DNA from: Prevotella sp. UBA2756
GTDB taxonomy: Bacteria > Bacteroidota > Bacteroidia > Bacteroidales > Bacteroidaceae
DNA length: 25,717 nucleotides
Direction of reading: 5' to 3'
Assembly (NCBI GenBank): GCA_002353205.1
Contig: DEJE01000055.1
Coordinates: forward strand, 1 to 25,717
Below, piece after piece: positions 13,983 through 23,891 of this stretch (position 1 is the first letter of the stretch; each line of letters opens with the position of its first letter). The translations under genes and the position numbers were made by a program. The notes under the pieces are model-generated. The model saw only the letters and a list, made by a program, of their open reading frames with translations. It ran no database searches and was not told the origin of the DNA.

Positions 13983-16226
13983 ATGATACAGACAGTTGTG
14001 AAGCGCGATGGACGTATCGTGGGCTTTAACGAACAGAAAATCATGGCGGCCATCCGCAAGGCCATGCTCCACACGAAACAAGGCGACGATGAGACCCTCA
14101 TCCAGCAGATTGCCGACAACATCAGCGTGAACGGCGAGCCGCAGATGACGGTTGAGGACATTCAGGACTCGGTGGAGATGGAGCTGATGAAGAGTGCGCG
14201 CAAGGACGTGGCACAGAAATACATCGCCTATCGCCATCAGAGATCGGTGGCCCGAAAGGCGAAGACGCGCGACATCTTCCTTGAAATCATCAACATCAAG
14301 AACAACGACGTGACGCGCGAGAACGCCAACATGAACGCCGACACGCCCGCAGGCATGATGATGAAGTTTGCCAGCGAGTCGACAAAGCCTTTCGTCGACG
14401 ACTACCTGCTCTCGGAAGAGGCCCGCGATGCCGTGAAGCACAACTACATCCACATCCACGACAAGGACTACTATCCCACGAAGTCGCTCACCTGCGTGCA
14501 GCATCCGCTCGACAACATACTGGAGCATGGCTTCTATGCCGGGCACGGAAGCAGCCGTCCTGCACGCCGCATTGAGACGGCTTCGATGCTGGCCTGCATA
14601 TCGATGGAGACGGCGCAGAACGAAATGCACGGCGGACAGGCCATCCCGGCCTTCGACTTCTACCTGGCTCCCTTCGTGCGCGCGTCGTATATAGAAGAGG
14701 TGAAGAACCTGGAGCAGCTGGAAGGGAAGGAATTGAAGCATCTCTACGACCTCCCGTTCAAAGACTATGAGCGGAAACCGCTCGACAACCTGCAGGGCGA
14801 GGAGCGGCTGGTGCAGCACGCCGTGAACAAGACCGTGGCTCGCGTGCACCAAGCCATGGAGGCTTTCATCCACAACATGAACACCATCCACTCGAGAGGA
14901 GGCAACCAGGTGGTCTTCTCGAGCATCAACTACGGTACGGACACGTCGGCCGAGGGCCGCTGCATCATGCGCGAAATCCTCATTTCAACCTACGAGGGCG
15001 TGGGCAACGGCGAGACAGCCATCTTCCCCATACAGATATGGAAGAAGAAACGCGGCGTGAACTACCTGCCCGAGGACCCGAACTACGACCTCTACCAGCT
15101 GGCATGCAAGGTGACGGCACGGCGATTCTTCCCCAACTTCCTCAATCTCGACGCCTCGTTCAACCAAGACAGCGATTGGCGCGCCGACGATCCGAAGCGC
15201 TACATGCACGAGGTGGCAACGATGGGCTGCCGCACGCGCGTCTTCGAGAACCGTTTCGGACCGAAGACGAGCGTGGGGCGCGGCAATCTGTCGTTCACCA
15301 CGATCAACATCGTGCGCCTGGCCATCGAGTGTATGGGCATCGAGGACAAGGAGCAGCGCATCAACACCTTCTTCGCCAAGCTCGATCACACGCTCGACAT
15401 CACGGCTCAGCAGCTCAACGACCGCTTCGAGTTCCAGAAATCGGCCTTCGCCAAGCAGTTCCCGCTGCTGATGAACAGTCTGTGGATAGGCTGCGAGCAG
15501 CTGAAACCGACCGACAAGGTGGAGAAAGTGATCAACCAGGGCACGCTGGGCATCGGTTTCATCGGGCTGGCAGAATGCCTCGTGGCACTCATCGGCAAGC
15601 ACCACGGCGAAAGTGAGGAGGCTCAGCAGCTCGGTCTGCGCATCGTGACCTACATGCGCGACCGCATCACCGAGTTCTCGGAGCGCTTCCAGCACAACTT
15701 TTCGGTGCTGGCCACGCCGGCCGAGGGCCTGTCGGGCAAGTTCACGAAGGTGGACCGCAAGGATTTCGGCGTGATTCCGGGGGTTACCGACCGCGATTAC
15801 TACACCAACTCGAACCATGTACCCGTGTATTACAAGTGCACGGCGCGCCACAAGGCAGAGGTGGAGGCTCCCTATCACAACCTGACGCGCGGCGGACACA
15901 TCTTCTACGTGGAGATTGACGGCGATGCCACCCACAATCCGGAGGTCATCATGAACATCGTGGACATGATGGACACCTACGACATGGGCTACGGCTCGGT
16001 GAACCACAACCGCAACCGCTGCATGGACTGCGGATATGAGAACGCAGACCCGCAGATGCACGTCTGCCCGAAGTGCGGAAGCCGCAACATCGACCGCCTG
16101 CAGCGCATCACAGGATATCTGGTGGGAACCACCGACCGGTGGAACCACGGCAAGCTGTGCGAGCTGAACGACCGCGTGACCCACGTGGACAGCGGCAACC
16201 AGCTGTCGCTCTTCGACCGTCTGTAG
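13983..16226 (+). CDS. nrdD: Anaerobic ribonucleoside-triphosphate reductase
   Basis: A 747-residue class III reductase making dNTPs from NTPs under anoxia with a glycyl radical. The N-terminal ~90 residues are an ATP-cone (VVKRDGRIVGFNEQKIMAAI) for allosteric control. Core blocks: SMLACISMETAQNEMHGGQA, GCRTRVFENRF, GRGNLSFTTINIVRLA. The C-terminus has a four-Cys zinc site (C680, C683, C695, C698) and the glycyl-radical segment RITGYL with G711, the family position of RVCGYLG. It is followed 35 bases later by its activase gene. The usual length is about 700-750, so it appears complete. This indicates an anaerobic lifestyle. Confidence 0.97.
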   Translation: MIQTVVKRDGRIVGFNEQKIMAAIRKAMLHTKQGDDETLIQQIADNISVNGEPQMTVEDIQDSVEMELMKSARKDVAQKYIAYRHQRSVARKAKTRDIFLEIINIKNNDVTRENANMNADTPAGMMMKFASESTKPFVDDYLLSEEARDAVKHNYIHIHDKDYYPTKSLTCVQHPLDNILEHGFYAGHGSSRPARRIETASMLACISMETAQNEMHGGQAIPAFDFYLAPFVRASYIEEVKNLEQLEGKELKHLYDLPFKDYERKPLDNLQGEERLVQHAVNKTVARVHQAMEAFIHNMNTIHSRGGNQVVFSSINYGTDTSAEGRCIMREILISTYEGVGNGETAIFPIQIWKKKRGVNYLPEDPNYDLYQLACKVTARRFFPNFLNLDASFNQDSDWRADDPKRYMHEVATMGCRTRVFENRFGPKTSVGRGNLSFTTINIVRLAIECMGIEDKEQRINTFFAKLDHTLDITAQQLNDRFEFQKSAFAKQFPLLMNSLWIGCEQLKPTDKVEKVINQGTLGIGFIGLAECLVALIGKHHGESEEAQQLGLRIVTYMRDRITEFSERFQHNFSVLATPAEGLSGKFTKVDRKDFGVIPGVTDRDYYTNSNHVPVYYKCTARHKAEVEAPYHNLTRGGHIFYVEIDGDATHNPEVIMNIVDMMDTYDMGYGSVNHNRNRCMDCGYENADPQMHVCPKCGSRNIDRLQRITGYLVGTTDRWNHGKLCELNDRVTHVDSGNQLSLFDRL

Positions 16227-16261
16227 AGAATCAACGAACCATAATACCTTTCATTTTATAG

Positions 16262-16762
16262 ATGCTTTCCATAATCGATATCGTAGAAGACACCATGGTC
16301 GACGGCCCTGGTCTGCGCACGTCGGTCTATTGTGCGGGCTGTCCTAATGCCTGTCCGGGTTGCCATAACCCGCAGACATGGGACATCAGCCACGGACATC
16401 AGATGACGACGACGGAGATCATGGACGTCATCATGGCCGATCCCTTTGCCAATGTCACCTTCAGCGGTGGCGATCCGATGTATCAGGCCGAGGGGTTCAC
16501 CGAGCTGGCGCGAGCCATCCACGAGCAGTCGGCGAAGACTATCTGGTGCTTCACCGGCTACACTTTCGAGACACTGATGCGCATGCCCAAGCAGCGCGCG
16601 CTGCTCGATGAGCTGGATGTGCTGGTCGACGGTCCTTTCATCGAGGCGCAACGCGATCCCGACCTCTATTTCCGAGGCAGTAGCAACCAGCGTCTGATTG
16701 ATGTGAAGAGGTCGTTGGCTGCCGGACAGGCCGTCATCTACGACTACCGGCCTCGTGTCTGA
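16262..16762 (+). CDS. nrdG: Anaerobic NrdD-activating radical SAM enzyme
   Basis: A 166-residue activase that uses a [4Fe-4S] cluster and S-adenosylmethionine to form the glycyl radical on NrdD. The CxxxCxxC cluster motif is C27-PNA-C31-PG-C34, with an extra C24; the SAM-binding segment FSGGDPMYQ follows, then KTIWCFTGYTFE and VDGPFIEAQRD, all NrdG hallmarks. Downstream partner of nrdD in one transcription unit, ended by the strong terminator at 16786-16840. Confidence 0.95.
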   Translation: MLSIIDIVEDTMVDGPGLRTSVYCAGCPNACPGCHNPQTWDISHGHQMTTTEIMDVIMADPFANVTFSGGDPMYQAEGFTELARAIHEQSAKTIWCFTGYTFETLMRMPKQRALLDELDVLVDGPFIEAQRDPDLYFRGSSNQRLIDVKRSLAAGQAVIYDYRPRV

Positions 16763-16785
16763 ACCGGTTACGGAGGAGCAAAAAC

Positions 16786-16840
16786 AAATTGCACCGTACT
16801 CCATCTAAGTGATTAGACCGGAGATGCGGTGCAATTTTTT
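16786..16840 (+). terminator. Terminator of nrdDG
   Basis: AAATTGCACCG (16786-16796) pairs perfectly over 11 bases with CGGTGCAATTT (16827-16837), followed by T residues. The 30-base loop can form an inner CTCC/GGAG and CTAA/TTAG stem. The A run before the stem may make it work for the opposing rseP operon as well. Confidence 0.88.
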
Positions 16841-16890
16841 ATTTGCCGTTTGGTGGTTAGACCAGCGTTGCGGCGGATGTTTTTTATTCG
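16809..16890. repeat. Imperfect 44-bp-period duplication
   Basis: The segment 16809-16845 (GTGATTAGACC...TTTTTTATTTG) is repeated with substitutions at 16853-16890 (GTGGTTAGACC...TTTTTTATTCG). The first copy overlaps the terminator's right arm. The second lacks the left arm and so would not fold as the same terminator. Confidence 0.5.
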
Positions 16891-16909
16891 ACGCGATATC
16901 GGGGATGGG

Positions 16910-18409
16910 CTACATATACCCCAGCCAGCGCAGGATATCGTTCAAGTTGGCCACAACCATGAGCAGAATCAGGATCGAGAAACCCACGTATTCGGCGCGT
17001 ACCATGAATGTTTCCGACGGTTTGCGACGCGTGATCATCTCATAGAGCAGGAACAAGACGTGCCCTCCGTCGAGTGCGGGGATGGGCAGAATGTTCATGA
17101 AGGCGAGGATGATGCTAAGGAATGCCGTCATCAGCCAGAACTGATGCCAGTCCCAATAGGATGGGAAGAGGCTTCCGATGGCTCCGAATCCGCCGAGCGA
17201 CTTCGCACCGTCGGCTGATGCCACGTATTTCAGGTCGCCGACGTAGCCTCGGAGCACGTTCCAGCCGTACTTGATGCCTGCGGGGAGACTCTCGAAGAAG
17301 CCGTAGTTCACCTTCGTGTGCTCATAGTAGTTGTAGATGCTGGTCTGTCCGACGCCCAGCAGAAGGTCGGGCGAGAGCACCAATTTCACGGTGTCGGCTG
17401 CCGGATGCGGCGTTTTGGTGATTGATTGGGCGTAGGACTCGTGGGTGTAGACCAGCTCCACGGTGCGCACTTTCATGCTGTCGGTCGTCGTCTTTGCGGC
17501 TGTCATCATGTCGCTGAGCACTCCAATCTGATGCGTAAACTCGTTCCAAGAGTCCACGCTCTTGCCGTTGATGGCTATGATGCGGTCGCCCTTGCGCAGT
17601 CCGGCCTTCGCTGCCGGAGTGTCGGCGATGACGCTGTCGAGCTCGGCAGGCACGAAGGGGCGTGCAAAAGCGGGCTCGGCCTGCAACATCTGCAGCAGAC
17701 TCATGTCCTCGGGCATGTAGATATTGAGGATTTCACCTTTTCGTCTCACTTCGACAGCCGTCGCATCGGCCATGTGGCGATAGAGATCAACGTCGAATTT
17801 CTCGATCGGTCGGCCGTCGTAGCCCACGATCATGTCGTGATCCTGGAACCCGATGGCCTTGGCTTCCTTGTTGAACTTGAAGCCCATGGTCATGTTCTTG
17901 GTAGCCATATAGCTGTCGCCCCACACGAAGAGCACCATGGAATAGATGAAGAGTGCAAGCAGGAAGTTGACCAGCACGCCGCCGATCATGATGAGCAGGC
18001 GCTGCCAGACAGGTTTCGTGCGGAATTCCCATGGCTTGGGATCGTCGCTGAGCTTCTGGTTCGTTTCGTCGATCATGCCGTCGATGGCGCAATAGCCACC
18101 CAGAGGGAGCCATCCCAGACCGTACTCCGTGCCTACATACTCTTTTTTCTCGTAGGTTGTCGTCTTGCCTTTGTCGTCAGTTTCCTCGACAGTGCTCACC
18201 GGAACGACTTCGGGTTTCAGTCTCAGCAGTCTTCGCACCCACGTATCATAGGTGCTGACGATGTGGAACTTGGGGTTGAAGAACAGGTAAAACTTTGAAA
18301 CGCGCACTTTGAACAGCTTGGCGAAAGTGAAGTGTCCCAGTTCGTGAAGCAGGACCAAGAGGCTGATAGCCATCATGAACTGGAGGAGTTTTATCAGAAA
18401 TATTTCCAT
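16910..18409 (-). CDS. rseP: RseP-type site-2 intramembrane metalloprotease
   Basis: A 499-residue polytopic inner-membrane zinc protease. Zinc motif H22-E23-L-G-H26 in the first transmembrane segment; PDZ-like domain around DTPAAKAGLRKGDRIIAINGK with a less conserved first PDZ before it; the third zinc ligand motif in LPIPALDGGHVLFLLYE near the C-terminus, with a final hydrophobic helix. In E. coli RseP cleaves anti-sigma factor RseA and clears signal peptides; the substrate here is unknown. It is longer than E. coli RseP (450), with a charged insert after residue 70 (TVEETDDKGKTTTYEKKEY). The start at 18409 is chosen because the upstream in-frame extension reads into dxr and is unlike the family. 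Last gene of the operon. Confidence 0.93.
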   Translation of the reverse strand: MEIFLIKLLQFMMAISLLVLLHELGHFTFAKLFKVRVSKFYLFFNPKFHIVSTYDTWVRRLLRLKPEVVPVSTVEETDDKGKTTTYEKKEYVGTEYGLGWLPLGGYCAIDGMIDETNQKLSDDPKPWEFRTKPVWQRLLIMIGGVLVNFLLALFIYSMVLFVWGDSYMATKNMTMGFKFNKEAKAIGFQDHDMIVGYDGRPIEKFDVDLYRHMADATAVEVRRKGEILNIYMPEDMSLLQMLQAEPAFARPFVPAELDSVIADTPAAKAGLRKGDRIIAINGKSVDSWNEFTHQIGVLSDMMTAAKTTTDSMKVRTVELVYTHESYAQSITKTPHPAADTVKLVLSPDLLLGVGQTSIYNYYEHTKVNYGFFESLPAGIKYGWNVLRGYVGDLKYVASADGAKSLGGFGAIGSLFPSYWDWHQFWLMTAFLSIILAFMNILPIPALDGGHVLFLLYEMITRRKPSETFMVRAEYVGFSILILLMVVANLNDILRWLGYM

Positions 18410-18485
18410 TGCTTTTCTTTGTCTTTTACGAAATAAAGAGAATTGATATGTTATGAAACGAATACTACGAGGTTGATTTTCTTCT

Positions 18486-19634
<1,149 letters not shown>

Positions 19635-19651
19635 TTTCTTTCCTTCTTTCT

Positions 19652-20173
19652 CTATAAATCGAGCAGACCCTCGGGCAGTTGCACACGAATCTGCTTCTTC
19701 TCCTGATCTACGTCCGTGATCAAATCCTCCGCCGCAGGCACCAGAAGGCTCTTTCCTTCCGGCGATTCCACCTCGAACAGGATGTTCTGAGTGGAATCAT
19801 CGACCGAGCGGACGCTTCCTATTACCTTATTATATATATCGTCGACAAGCGTGAAGCCCACAATCTGCGCCCACGTCAGTTCCCCGTCGTCGGCTTCGGC
19901 CAGCTCACGGGGGAAGAAGACGTCGCAGTTGGTGAACTCGCGTGCCCTGTCCATCGTGTCGATGCCCTCCAGCTTGAGCAGTGCCGTCTCGTCTGTGCGG
20001 AACCGATACTCCTCGATGTAGAACGGAACCAGTATTCCGTCGGTCTCAACGACGATGTAGTCGGCATCGACGCGGTCGAACACATCGTCGGTGAACATGA
20101 ACGATAGCTCGCCCTTGATGCCGTGGGGCTTTCCCAGACGGCCTATCTTGAAGACATCCTCTTTCCTGATCAT
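19652..20173 (-). CDS. rimM: Ribosome maturation factor RimM
   Basis: A 173-residue 16S rRNA processing protein acting on the 30S head with protein S19. N-terminal RimM barrel FKIGRLGKPHGIKGEL; C-terminal PRC-barrel around LTWAQIVGFTLVDD, the LLVPAAEDLITDVD block and final VQLPEGLLDL are characteristic. The start overlaps the murA stop by four bases (ATGA), implying coupled translation. Confidence 0.95.
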   Translation of the reverse strand: MIRKEDVFKIGRLGKPHGIKGELSFMFTDDVFDRVDADYIVVETDGILVPFYIEEYRFRTDETALLKLEGIDTMDRAREFTNCDVFFPRELAEADDGELTWAQIVGFTLVDDIYNKVIGSVRSVDDSTQNILFEVESPEGKSLLVPAAEDLITDVDQEKKQIRVQLPEGLLDL

Positions 20174-21480
20174 CGGTTTTCACGCTTGATGTGGGCACCG
20201 AGTGCATTCAGGCGGGCCTCGATGTTCTCGTAGCCACGGTCTATCTGCGCTATGTTGTTGATACGGCTCGTGCCGTTGGCACTCAGGGCGGCGATGAGCA
20301 GGGCGATACCGGCACGGATGTCGGGGCTCGACATGCGTCCGGCGCGCAGGCGCAGCTTGCGGTCGTGGCCGATGACCACGGCACGGTGGGGGTCGCAGAG
20401 GATGATCTGCGCACCCATGTCGATAAGTTTGTCGACGAAGAACAGTCGGCTCTCGAACATCTTCTGGTGGATGAGCACCGAGCCGCGTGCCTGCGTGGCC
20501 ACCACGAGGAGCACCGACAGCAGGTCGGGTGTCAGTCCGGGCCACGGCGCATCGGCCAGTGTCATGATGGAACCGTCGATAAACGACTCCACGACGTAGT
20601 GCTGCTGCCGTGGGATGAAGAGGTCGTCGCCCTCTGTCTTGATCTTCACGCCCAACCGTCGGAAAGCATCGGGAATGATGCCGAGGTCTTTCACCGACAC
20701 GTCCTTGATGCGGATGCCGTCGCCCACCATGGCAGCCATGCCGATGAACGACCCCACCTCGATCATGTCGGGCAGCAATCGGTGCTTGGTGCCGTGCAGA
20801 CGGTCGGTTCCGACGATAGTGATGAGGTTGCTGCCAATGCCGCTGATGCTCGCTCCCATGTGGTTGAGCATGTGGCACAGTTGCTGTATGTAGGGTTCGC
20901 AGGCTGCGTTGTAGATGGTGGTAGCGCCTTTGGCCAGCACGGCGGCCATGATGATGTTGGCCGTTCCGGTGACCGATGCCTCATCGAGGAGCATGTAGCG
21001 CCCCTTCAGCCGGTCGCAGTGTATCTCGTAGACATTGCGGTCTTCGATGAAGTCGAACTTCGCACCGAGGTATTTGAAGCCGAGGAAATGGGTGTCGAGG
21101 CGTCGGCGCCCGATCTTGTCGCCCCCCGGTTCGGCCACGATGGCACGGCCGAAGCGTGTCAGCAGCGGACCGATGGTGAGCACCGACCCCCTCAGTGCGG
21201 CGCACTTGCGCACGAACTCGTCGCTGCCCAGGTATTCCAGGTTCACCTCGTCGGCCTTGAAGGCATAGCAGCCCTTGCCGCGGGGTGTCACCTTCACGTT
21301 GATGTCGCGCAGCAGCTGGATCAGGTTGTTCACGTCGAGGATGTCGGGAATGTTGCTGATCTCCACCTCGTCGCCCGTGAGCAGCGTGGCCGAGATCACC
21401 TGCAGGGCTTCGTTCTTGGCTCCTTGCGGCGTTATCTCTCCTTTGAGCAAGTGCCCGCCTTCGATGACAAATGAATCCAT
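20170..21480 (-). CDS. murA: UDP-N-acetylglucosamine 1-carboxyvinyltransferase
   Basis: A 436-residue EPSP-fold enzyme performing the first committed step of peptidoglycan synthesis (enolpyruvyl transfer from PEP). K22-N23 in GAKNEALQ and the repeated alpha/beta lobes are present. The catalytic loop reads EPGGDKIGRR: D121 stands where E. coli has Cys115 (GGCTIG), the residue alkylated by fosfomycin. Asp at this site preserves activity and gives fosfomycin resistance in other bacteria. Operon neighbours are the DUF4290 gene upstream and rimM downstream (4-base overlap). Confidence 0.96.
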   Translation of the reverse strand: MDSFVIEGGHLLKGEITPQGAKNEALQVISATLLTGDEVEISNIPDILDVNNLIQLLRDINVKVTPRGKGCYAFKADEVNLEYLGSDEFVRKCAALRGSVLTIGPLLTRFGRAIVAEPGGDKIGRRRLDTHFLGFKYLGAKFDFIEDRNVYEIHCDRLKGRYMLLDEASVTGTANIIMAAVLAKGATTIYNAACEPYIQQLCHMLNHMGASISGIGSNLITIVGTDRLHGTKHRLLPDMIEVGSFIGMAAMVGDGIRIKDVSVKDLGIIPDAFRRLGVKIKTEGDDLFIPRQQHYVVESFIDGSIMTLADAPWPGLTPDLLSVLLVVATQARGSVLIHQKMFESRLFFVDKLIDMGAQIILCDPHRAVVIGHDRKLRLRAGRMSSPDIRAGIALLIAALSANGTSRINNIAQIDRGYENIEARLNALGAHIKRENR

Positions 21481-21507
21481 AGGAACGTCGTTGCTTCAGC
21501 TGTAGGG

Positions 21508-22107
21508 TTACTTCTTTTTCTTTGTTCGCTGCGAGAGGAACTCGCGCTCGTTGATCTTCTCGAACTTGAAGGTGTGGAGATCAATCTGGATGACACCGTC
21601 GGTGAAGCGTGCCAGGTCGTCGGCAATCTTCTCGTCCTCGTTCGAGCAGTGACCCCATTGCAGCAGGTCGCGCTTCATCTGGTTGGCGGTCATGCGCGTC
21701 AGCTCGTCGCGCTCCTCGCCGGCAGGCATGTTCTTCAGCTTCTCGAACAGCTGGCAGACCATCTTCCCGTAGTGGCGCACGGGGATGTCGGCCATCGGGT
21801 AGGCGAGTGGCTGCGGGCGCTTGGCTATCTTCAGGGCATCGCTGACGTCGAACGGATAGTCGATGTCGAGCTGGAAGTTGCTCATGATGGCCAGATGGTC
21901 CCACAGCTTCTGCTTGTATTCGGCATTCTCGCGCACCTGAGGATACATGCGCTCCATGATGCCGACGATGGTCTGGGCGCACTGCTGCCGCTCCTCCTTC
22001 GTAGGCAGGCCCACGGCGTGCTCCACCATCTTCTGAATCTCGCGCCCGTAGGCGGGCAACACCAGCTGTTCGCGCTGCGTATTGTAGTCTAATCCTTTGA
22101 TGTCCAT
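21508..22107 (-). CDS. DUF4290 family protein
   Basis: A 199-residue protein matching the Bacteroidota-restricted DUF4290 family (LDYNTQREQLVLPAYGREIQ, then IMERMYPQVRENAEYKQKLWDHLAIMS and KRPQPLAYPM). Predicted mainly helical and cytosolic, with no signal peptide; it ends in a basic tail RTKKKK. Function is unknown. Constant placement next to murA suggests a link to envelope growth, but that is inference from context. Gaps of 15 bases to tsaB and 27 to murA. Confidence 0.85.
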   Translation of the reverse strand: MDIKGLDYNTQREQLVLPAYGREIQKMVEHAVGLPTKEERQQCAQTIVGIMERMYPQVRENAEYKQKLWDHLAIMSNFQLDIDYPFDVSDALKIAKRPQPLAYPMADIPVRHYGKMVCQLFEKLKNMPAGEERDELTRMTANQMKRDLLQWGHCSNEDEKIADDLARFTDGVIQIDLHTFKFEKINEREFLSQRTKKKK

Positions 22108-22122
22108 ATCCTTCTTTCTTTT

Positions 22123-22812
22123 TCAAATCAGCTTTTGGGGTTGTTTGGCCACGAAGTCCTTCAGGTAGAAAGGCACGAAGTAGGCCACATCCTCGAACGT
22201 CCCGTCGAGAAAACGGCGCTCGGCCAGCGGCTGCATGTACTTGGCCAGCGGCTCAATGCCCTCGATGAGGTGGGCGTTGGGGTGGTTGATGGTGTCCATG
22301 CACTTGACCGCTCCCGGACCGAAGAAGTACACGGGGTGCGCGTCGAGGAACTTGCGGTAGGTGTCGGCGTCGACAATGTCGGCTCCCACGGCCCTCTGCT
22401 CGCGCAAGGCGCGGTCGTAGACGGCGGCATACACCTCCATGCGGCGCGCGTCGAGCATCGGGCAGAGCAGCGCGTCGTCTTCCAGCTCGTGGCGAAGCAG
22501 CACCGGCACGCAGAGCAGTTGCAGCGTGGGAACACCGATGAGCTTCAGGTCGCGCCCGTAGCAGATGCCTTTGGCCATCGACACGCCGATGCGCAGGCCG
22601 GTATACGACCCCGGGCCGCAGCTCACTGCCACGGCATCGAAGGGGATGGCATGGTTGTCGGTGAACGACATTGCCTCGTCGACCATCGTTCCCAGTCGCT
22701 CCGCGTGGTTAGGACCGCTGTGGTCGGCCTGGTCGAAGATGCACTGCCCGTCTTCCGATACGGCCACCGAGCACACCGTGGCGCTCGTCTCTATATGCAG
22801 TATGCAAGCCAT
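22123..22812 (-). CDS. tsaB: tRNA threonylcarbamoyladenosine (t6A) synthesis protein TsaB
   Basis: A 229-residue ASKHA-fold partner of TsaD in t6A37 tRNA modification. Hallmarks: HIETSATVCSVAVSEDG at the N-terminus and VSCGPGSYTGLRIGVSMAKG. The start at 22812 gives the normal family N-terminus (ACILHIETSA); an in-frame ATG at 22860 would lie upstream of the promoter box at 22841-22848. First gene of the six-gene minus-strand operon. Confidence 0.94.
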   Translation of the reverse strand: MACILHIETSATVCSVAVSEDGQCIFDQADHSGPNHAERLGTMVDEAMSFTDNHAIPFDAVAVSCGPGSYTGLRIGVSMAKGICYGRDLKLIGVPTLQLLCVPVLLRHELEDDALLCPMLDARRMEVYAAVYDRALREQRAVGADIVDADTYRKFLDAHPVYFFGPGAVKCMDTINHPNAHLIEGIEPLAKYMQPLAERRFLDGTFEDVAYFVPFYLKDFVAKQPQKLI

Positions 22813-22840
22813 TCTGTTTCGCTTTCTGATAAATAATGTG

Positions 22841-22848
22841 CAAAGGTA
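22841..22848 (-). promoter_or_regulatory. -7 box of the tsaB-to-rseP operon
   Basis: On the minus strand TACCTTTG fits TAnnTTTG, predicting a start near 22835 and a leader of about 23 bases before tsaB. The -33 element is not clear. Confidence 0.55.
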
Positions 22849-22977
22849 CTCATTTTTCATCCAATACGAGCATCTTTCAGGGAATTTAACGCGACGGCGA
22901 ACCGCTCCCCGCGCTTTCCTGCATCTCTCTGCCTCAAGAAAACGGCACCGGCGTGCCGATTATTGGAGAAAAATGCG

Positions 22978-22985
22978 TAACTTTG
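22978..22985 (+). promoter_or_regulatory. -7 box of the yicC-gmk-nadD operon
   Basis: TAACTTTG fits the Bacteroidota -7 box; transcription would begin near 22992, leaving a leader of about 20 bases. It is divergent from the tsaB promoter, with about 130 bases between the two boxes. Confidence 0.55.
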
Positions 22986-23012
22986 CATCCCATAACACGA
23001 TATATAGACAGT

Positions 23013-23888
23013 ATGATACAATCCATGACAGGCTACGGCAAGGCTGTCGTCGCCTTTAAAGAGAAGAAAATCAACGTTGAAATCAAGTCGCTTAACTCCA
23101 AGCAGCTCGACCTGAGCACCCGCATCGCGCCTCTCTATCGCGAGAAAGAGATGGAGGTGCGGCAGATGGTGGCAACCGCTCTCGTCAGGGGAAAGGTCGA
23201 TGTCTGCGTCTGGGTGGAGAAGGAAGCTGGCTCCGAGGCAACCCCCGTCAACGCCGCACTCGTGGAGAACTACTACCGCCAACTGAAGAGCATTGCCGAC
23301 AAAGCGGGCATACCCGAACCACAGGACTGGTTCTCGACGCTCATGCGCATGCCCGATGTCACCACGCGCACCGACGTGGAAGAGCTCTCCGACGAGGAGT
23401 GGGACGTGGTGAAGCAGGCCGTAGGACAGGCCATCGGCGCACTCGTCGACTTCCGCAGGCAGGAAGGGGCAGCGCTGCAGCGCAAGTTTGCCGAGAAAAT
23501 TGACAACATCGAAGCCCTCATGGCAAGCATTGAGCCATACGAGAAGCAGCGCGTGGAGAAAATACGCCAGCGCATCGTGGAGGGCCTGAAGGCCATCCCC
23601 GAGGTGGAATACGACAAGAACCGCCTCGAGCAGGAGCTCATCTACTACATCGAGAAGCTCGACATCAGCGAGGAGAAGCAGCGGCTGCAGAACCACCTGA
23701 AGTATTTCCGGGAGACCATGGAGCAGGCCGACTGCCAGGGCAAGAAGCTCGGATTCATCGCACAGGAGATGGGGCGCGAGATCAACACCACAGGATCGAA
23801 GAGCAACCAGGCAGAGATGCAGAACATCGTGGTGATGATGAAAGACGAGCTGGAGCAGATCAAGGAACAAGTTCTCAACGCACTATAA
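23013..23888 (+). CDS. yicC: YicC family endoribonuclease
   Basis: A 291-residue YicC family protein. N-terminal IQSMTGYGKA and NVEIKSLNSKQLDLSTRI, and C-terminal DUF1732 block GKKLGFIAQEMGREINTTGSKSN are diagnostic. E. coli YicC is an RNase linked to small-RNA turnover and stationary-phase survival; the role in Bacteroidota is untested. The start at 23013 is preferred over an earlier in-frame ATG (22953) that would lie upstream of the promoter. The next gene, gmk, begins three bases after its stop; this pairing is widespread in bacteria. Confidence 0.93.
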   Translation: MIQSMTGYGKAVVAFKEKKINVEIKSLNSKQLDLSTRIAPLYREKEMEVRQMVATALVRGKVDVCVWVEKEAGSEATPVNAALVENYYRQLKSIADKAGIPEPQDWFSTLMRMPDVTTRTDVEELSDEEWDVVKQAVGQAIGALVDFRRQEGAALQRKFAEKIDNIEALMASIEPYEKQRVEKIRQRIVEGLKAIPEVEYDKNRLEQELIYYIEKLDISEEKQRLQNHLKYFRETMEQADCQGKKLGFIAQEMGREINTTGSKSNQAEMQNIVVMMKDELEQIKEQVLNAL

Positions 23889-23891
23889 ATC

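Noticed and set aside
14985..16184. 399-codon open frame antisense to nrdD
   Set aside because: Shadow frame; the NrdD motifs on the plus strand run through the whole interval.
20191..21474. 427-codon open frame antisense to murA
   Set aside because: Same codon-bias artefact; MurA is clear on the minus strand.
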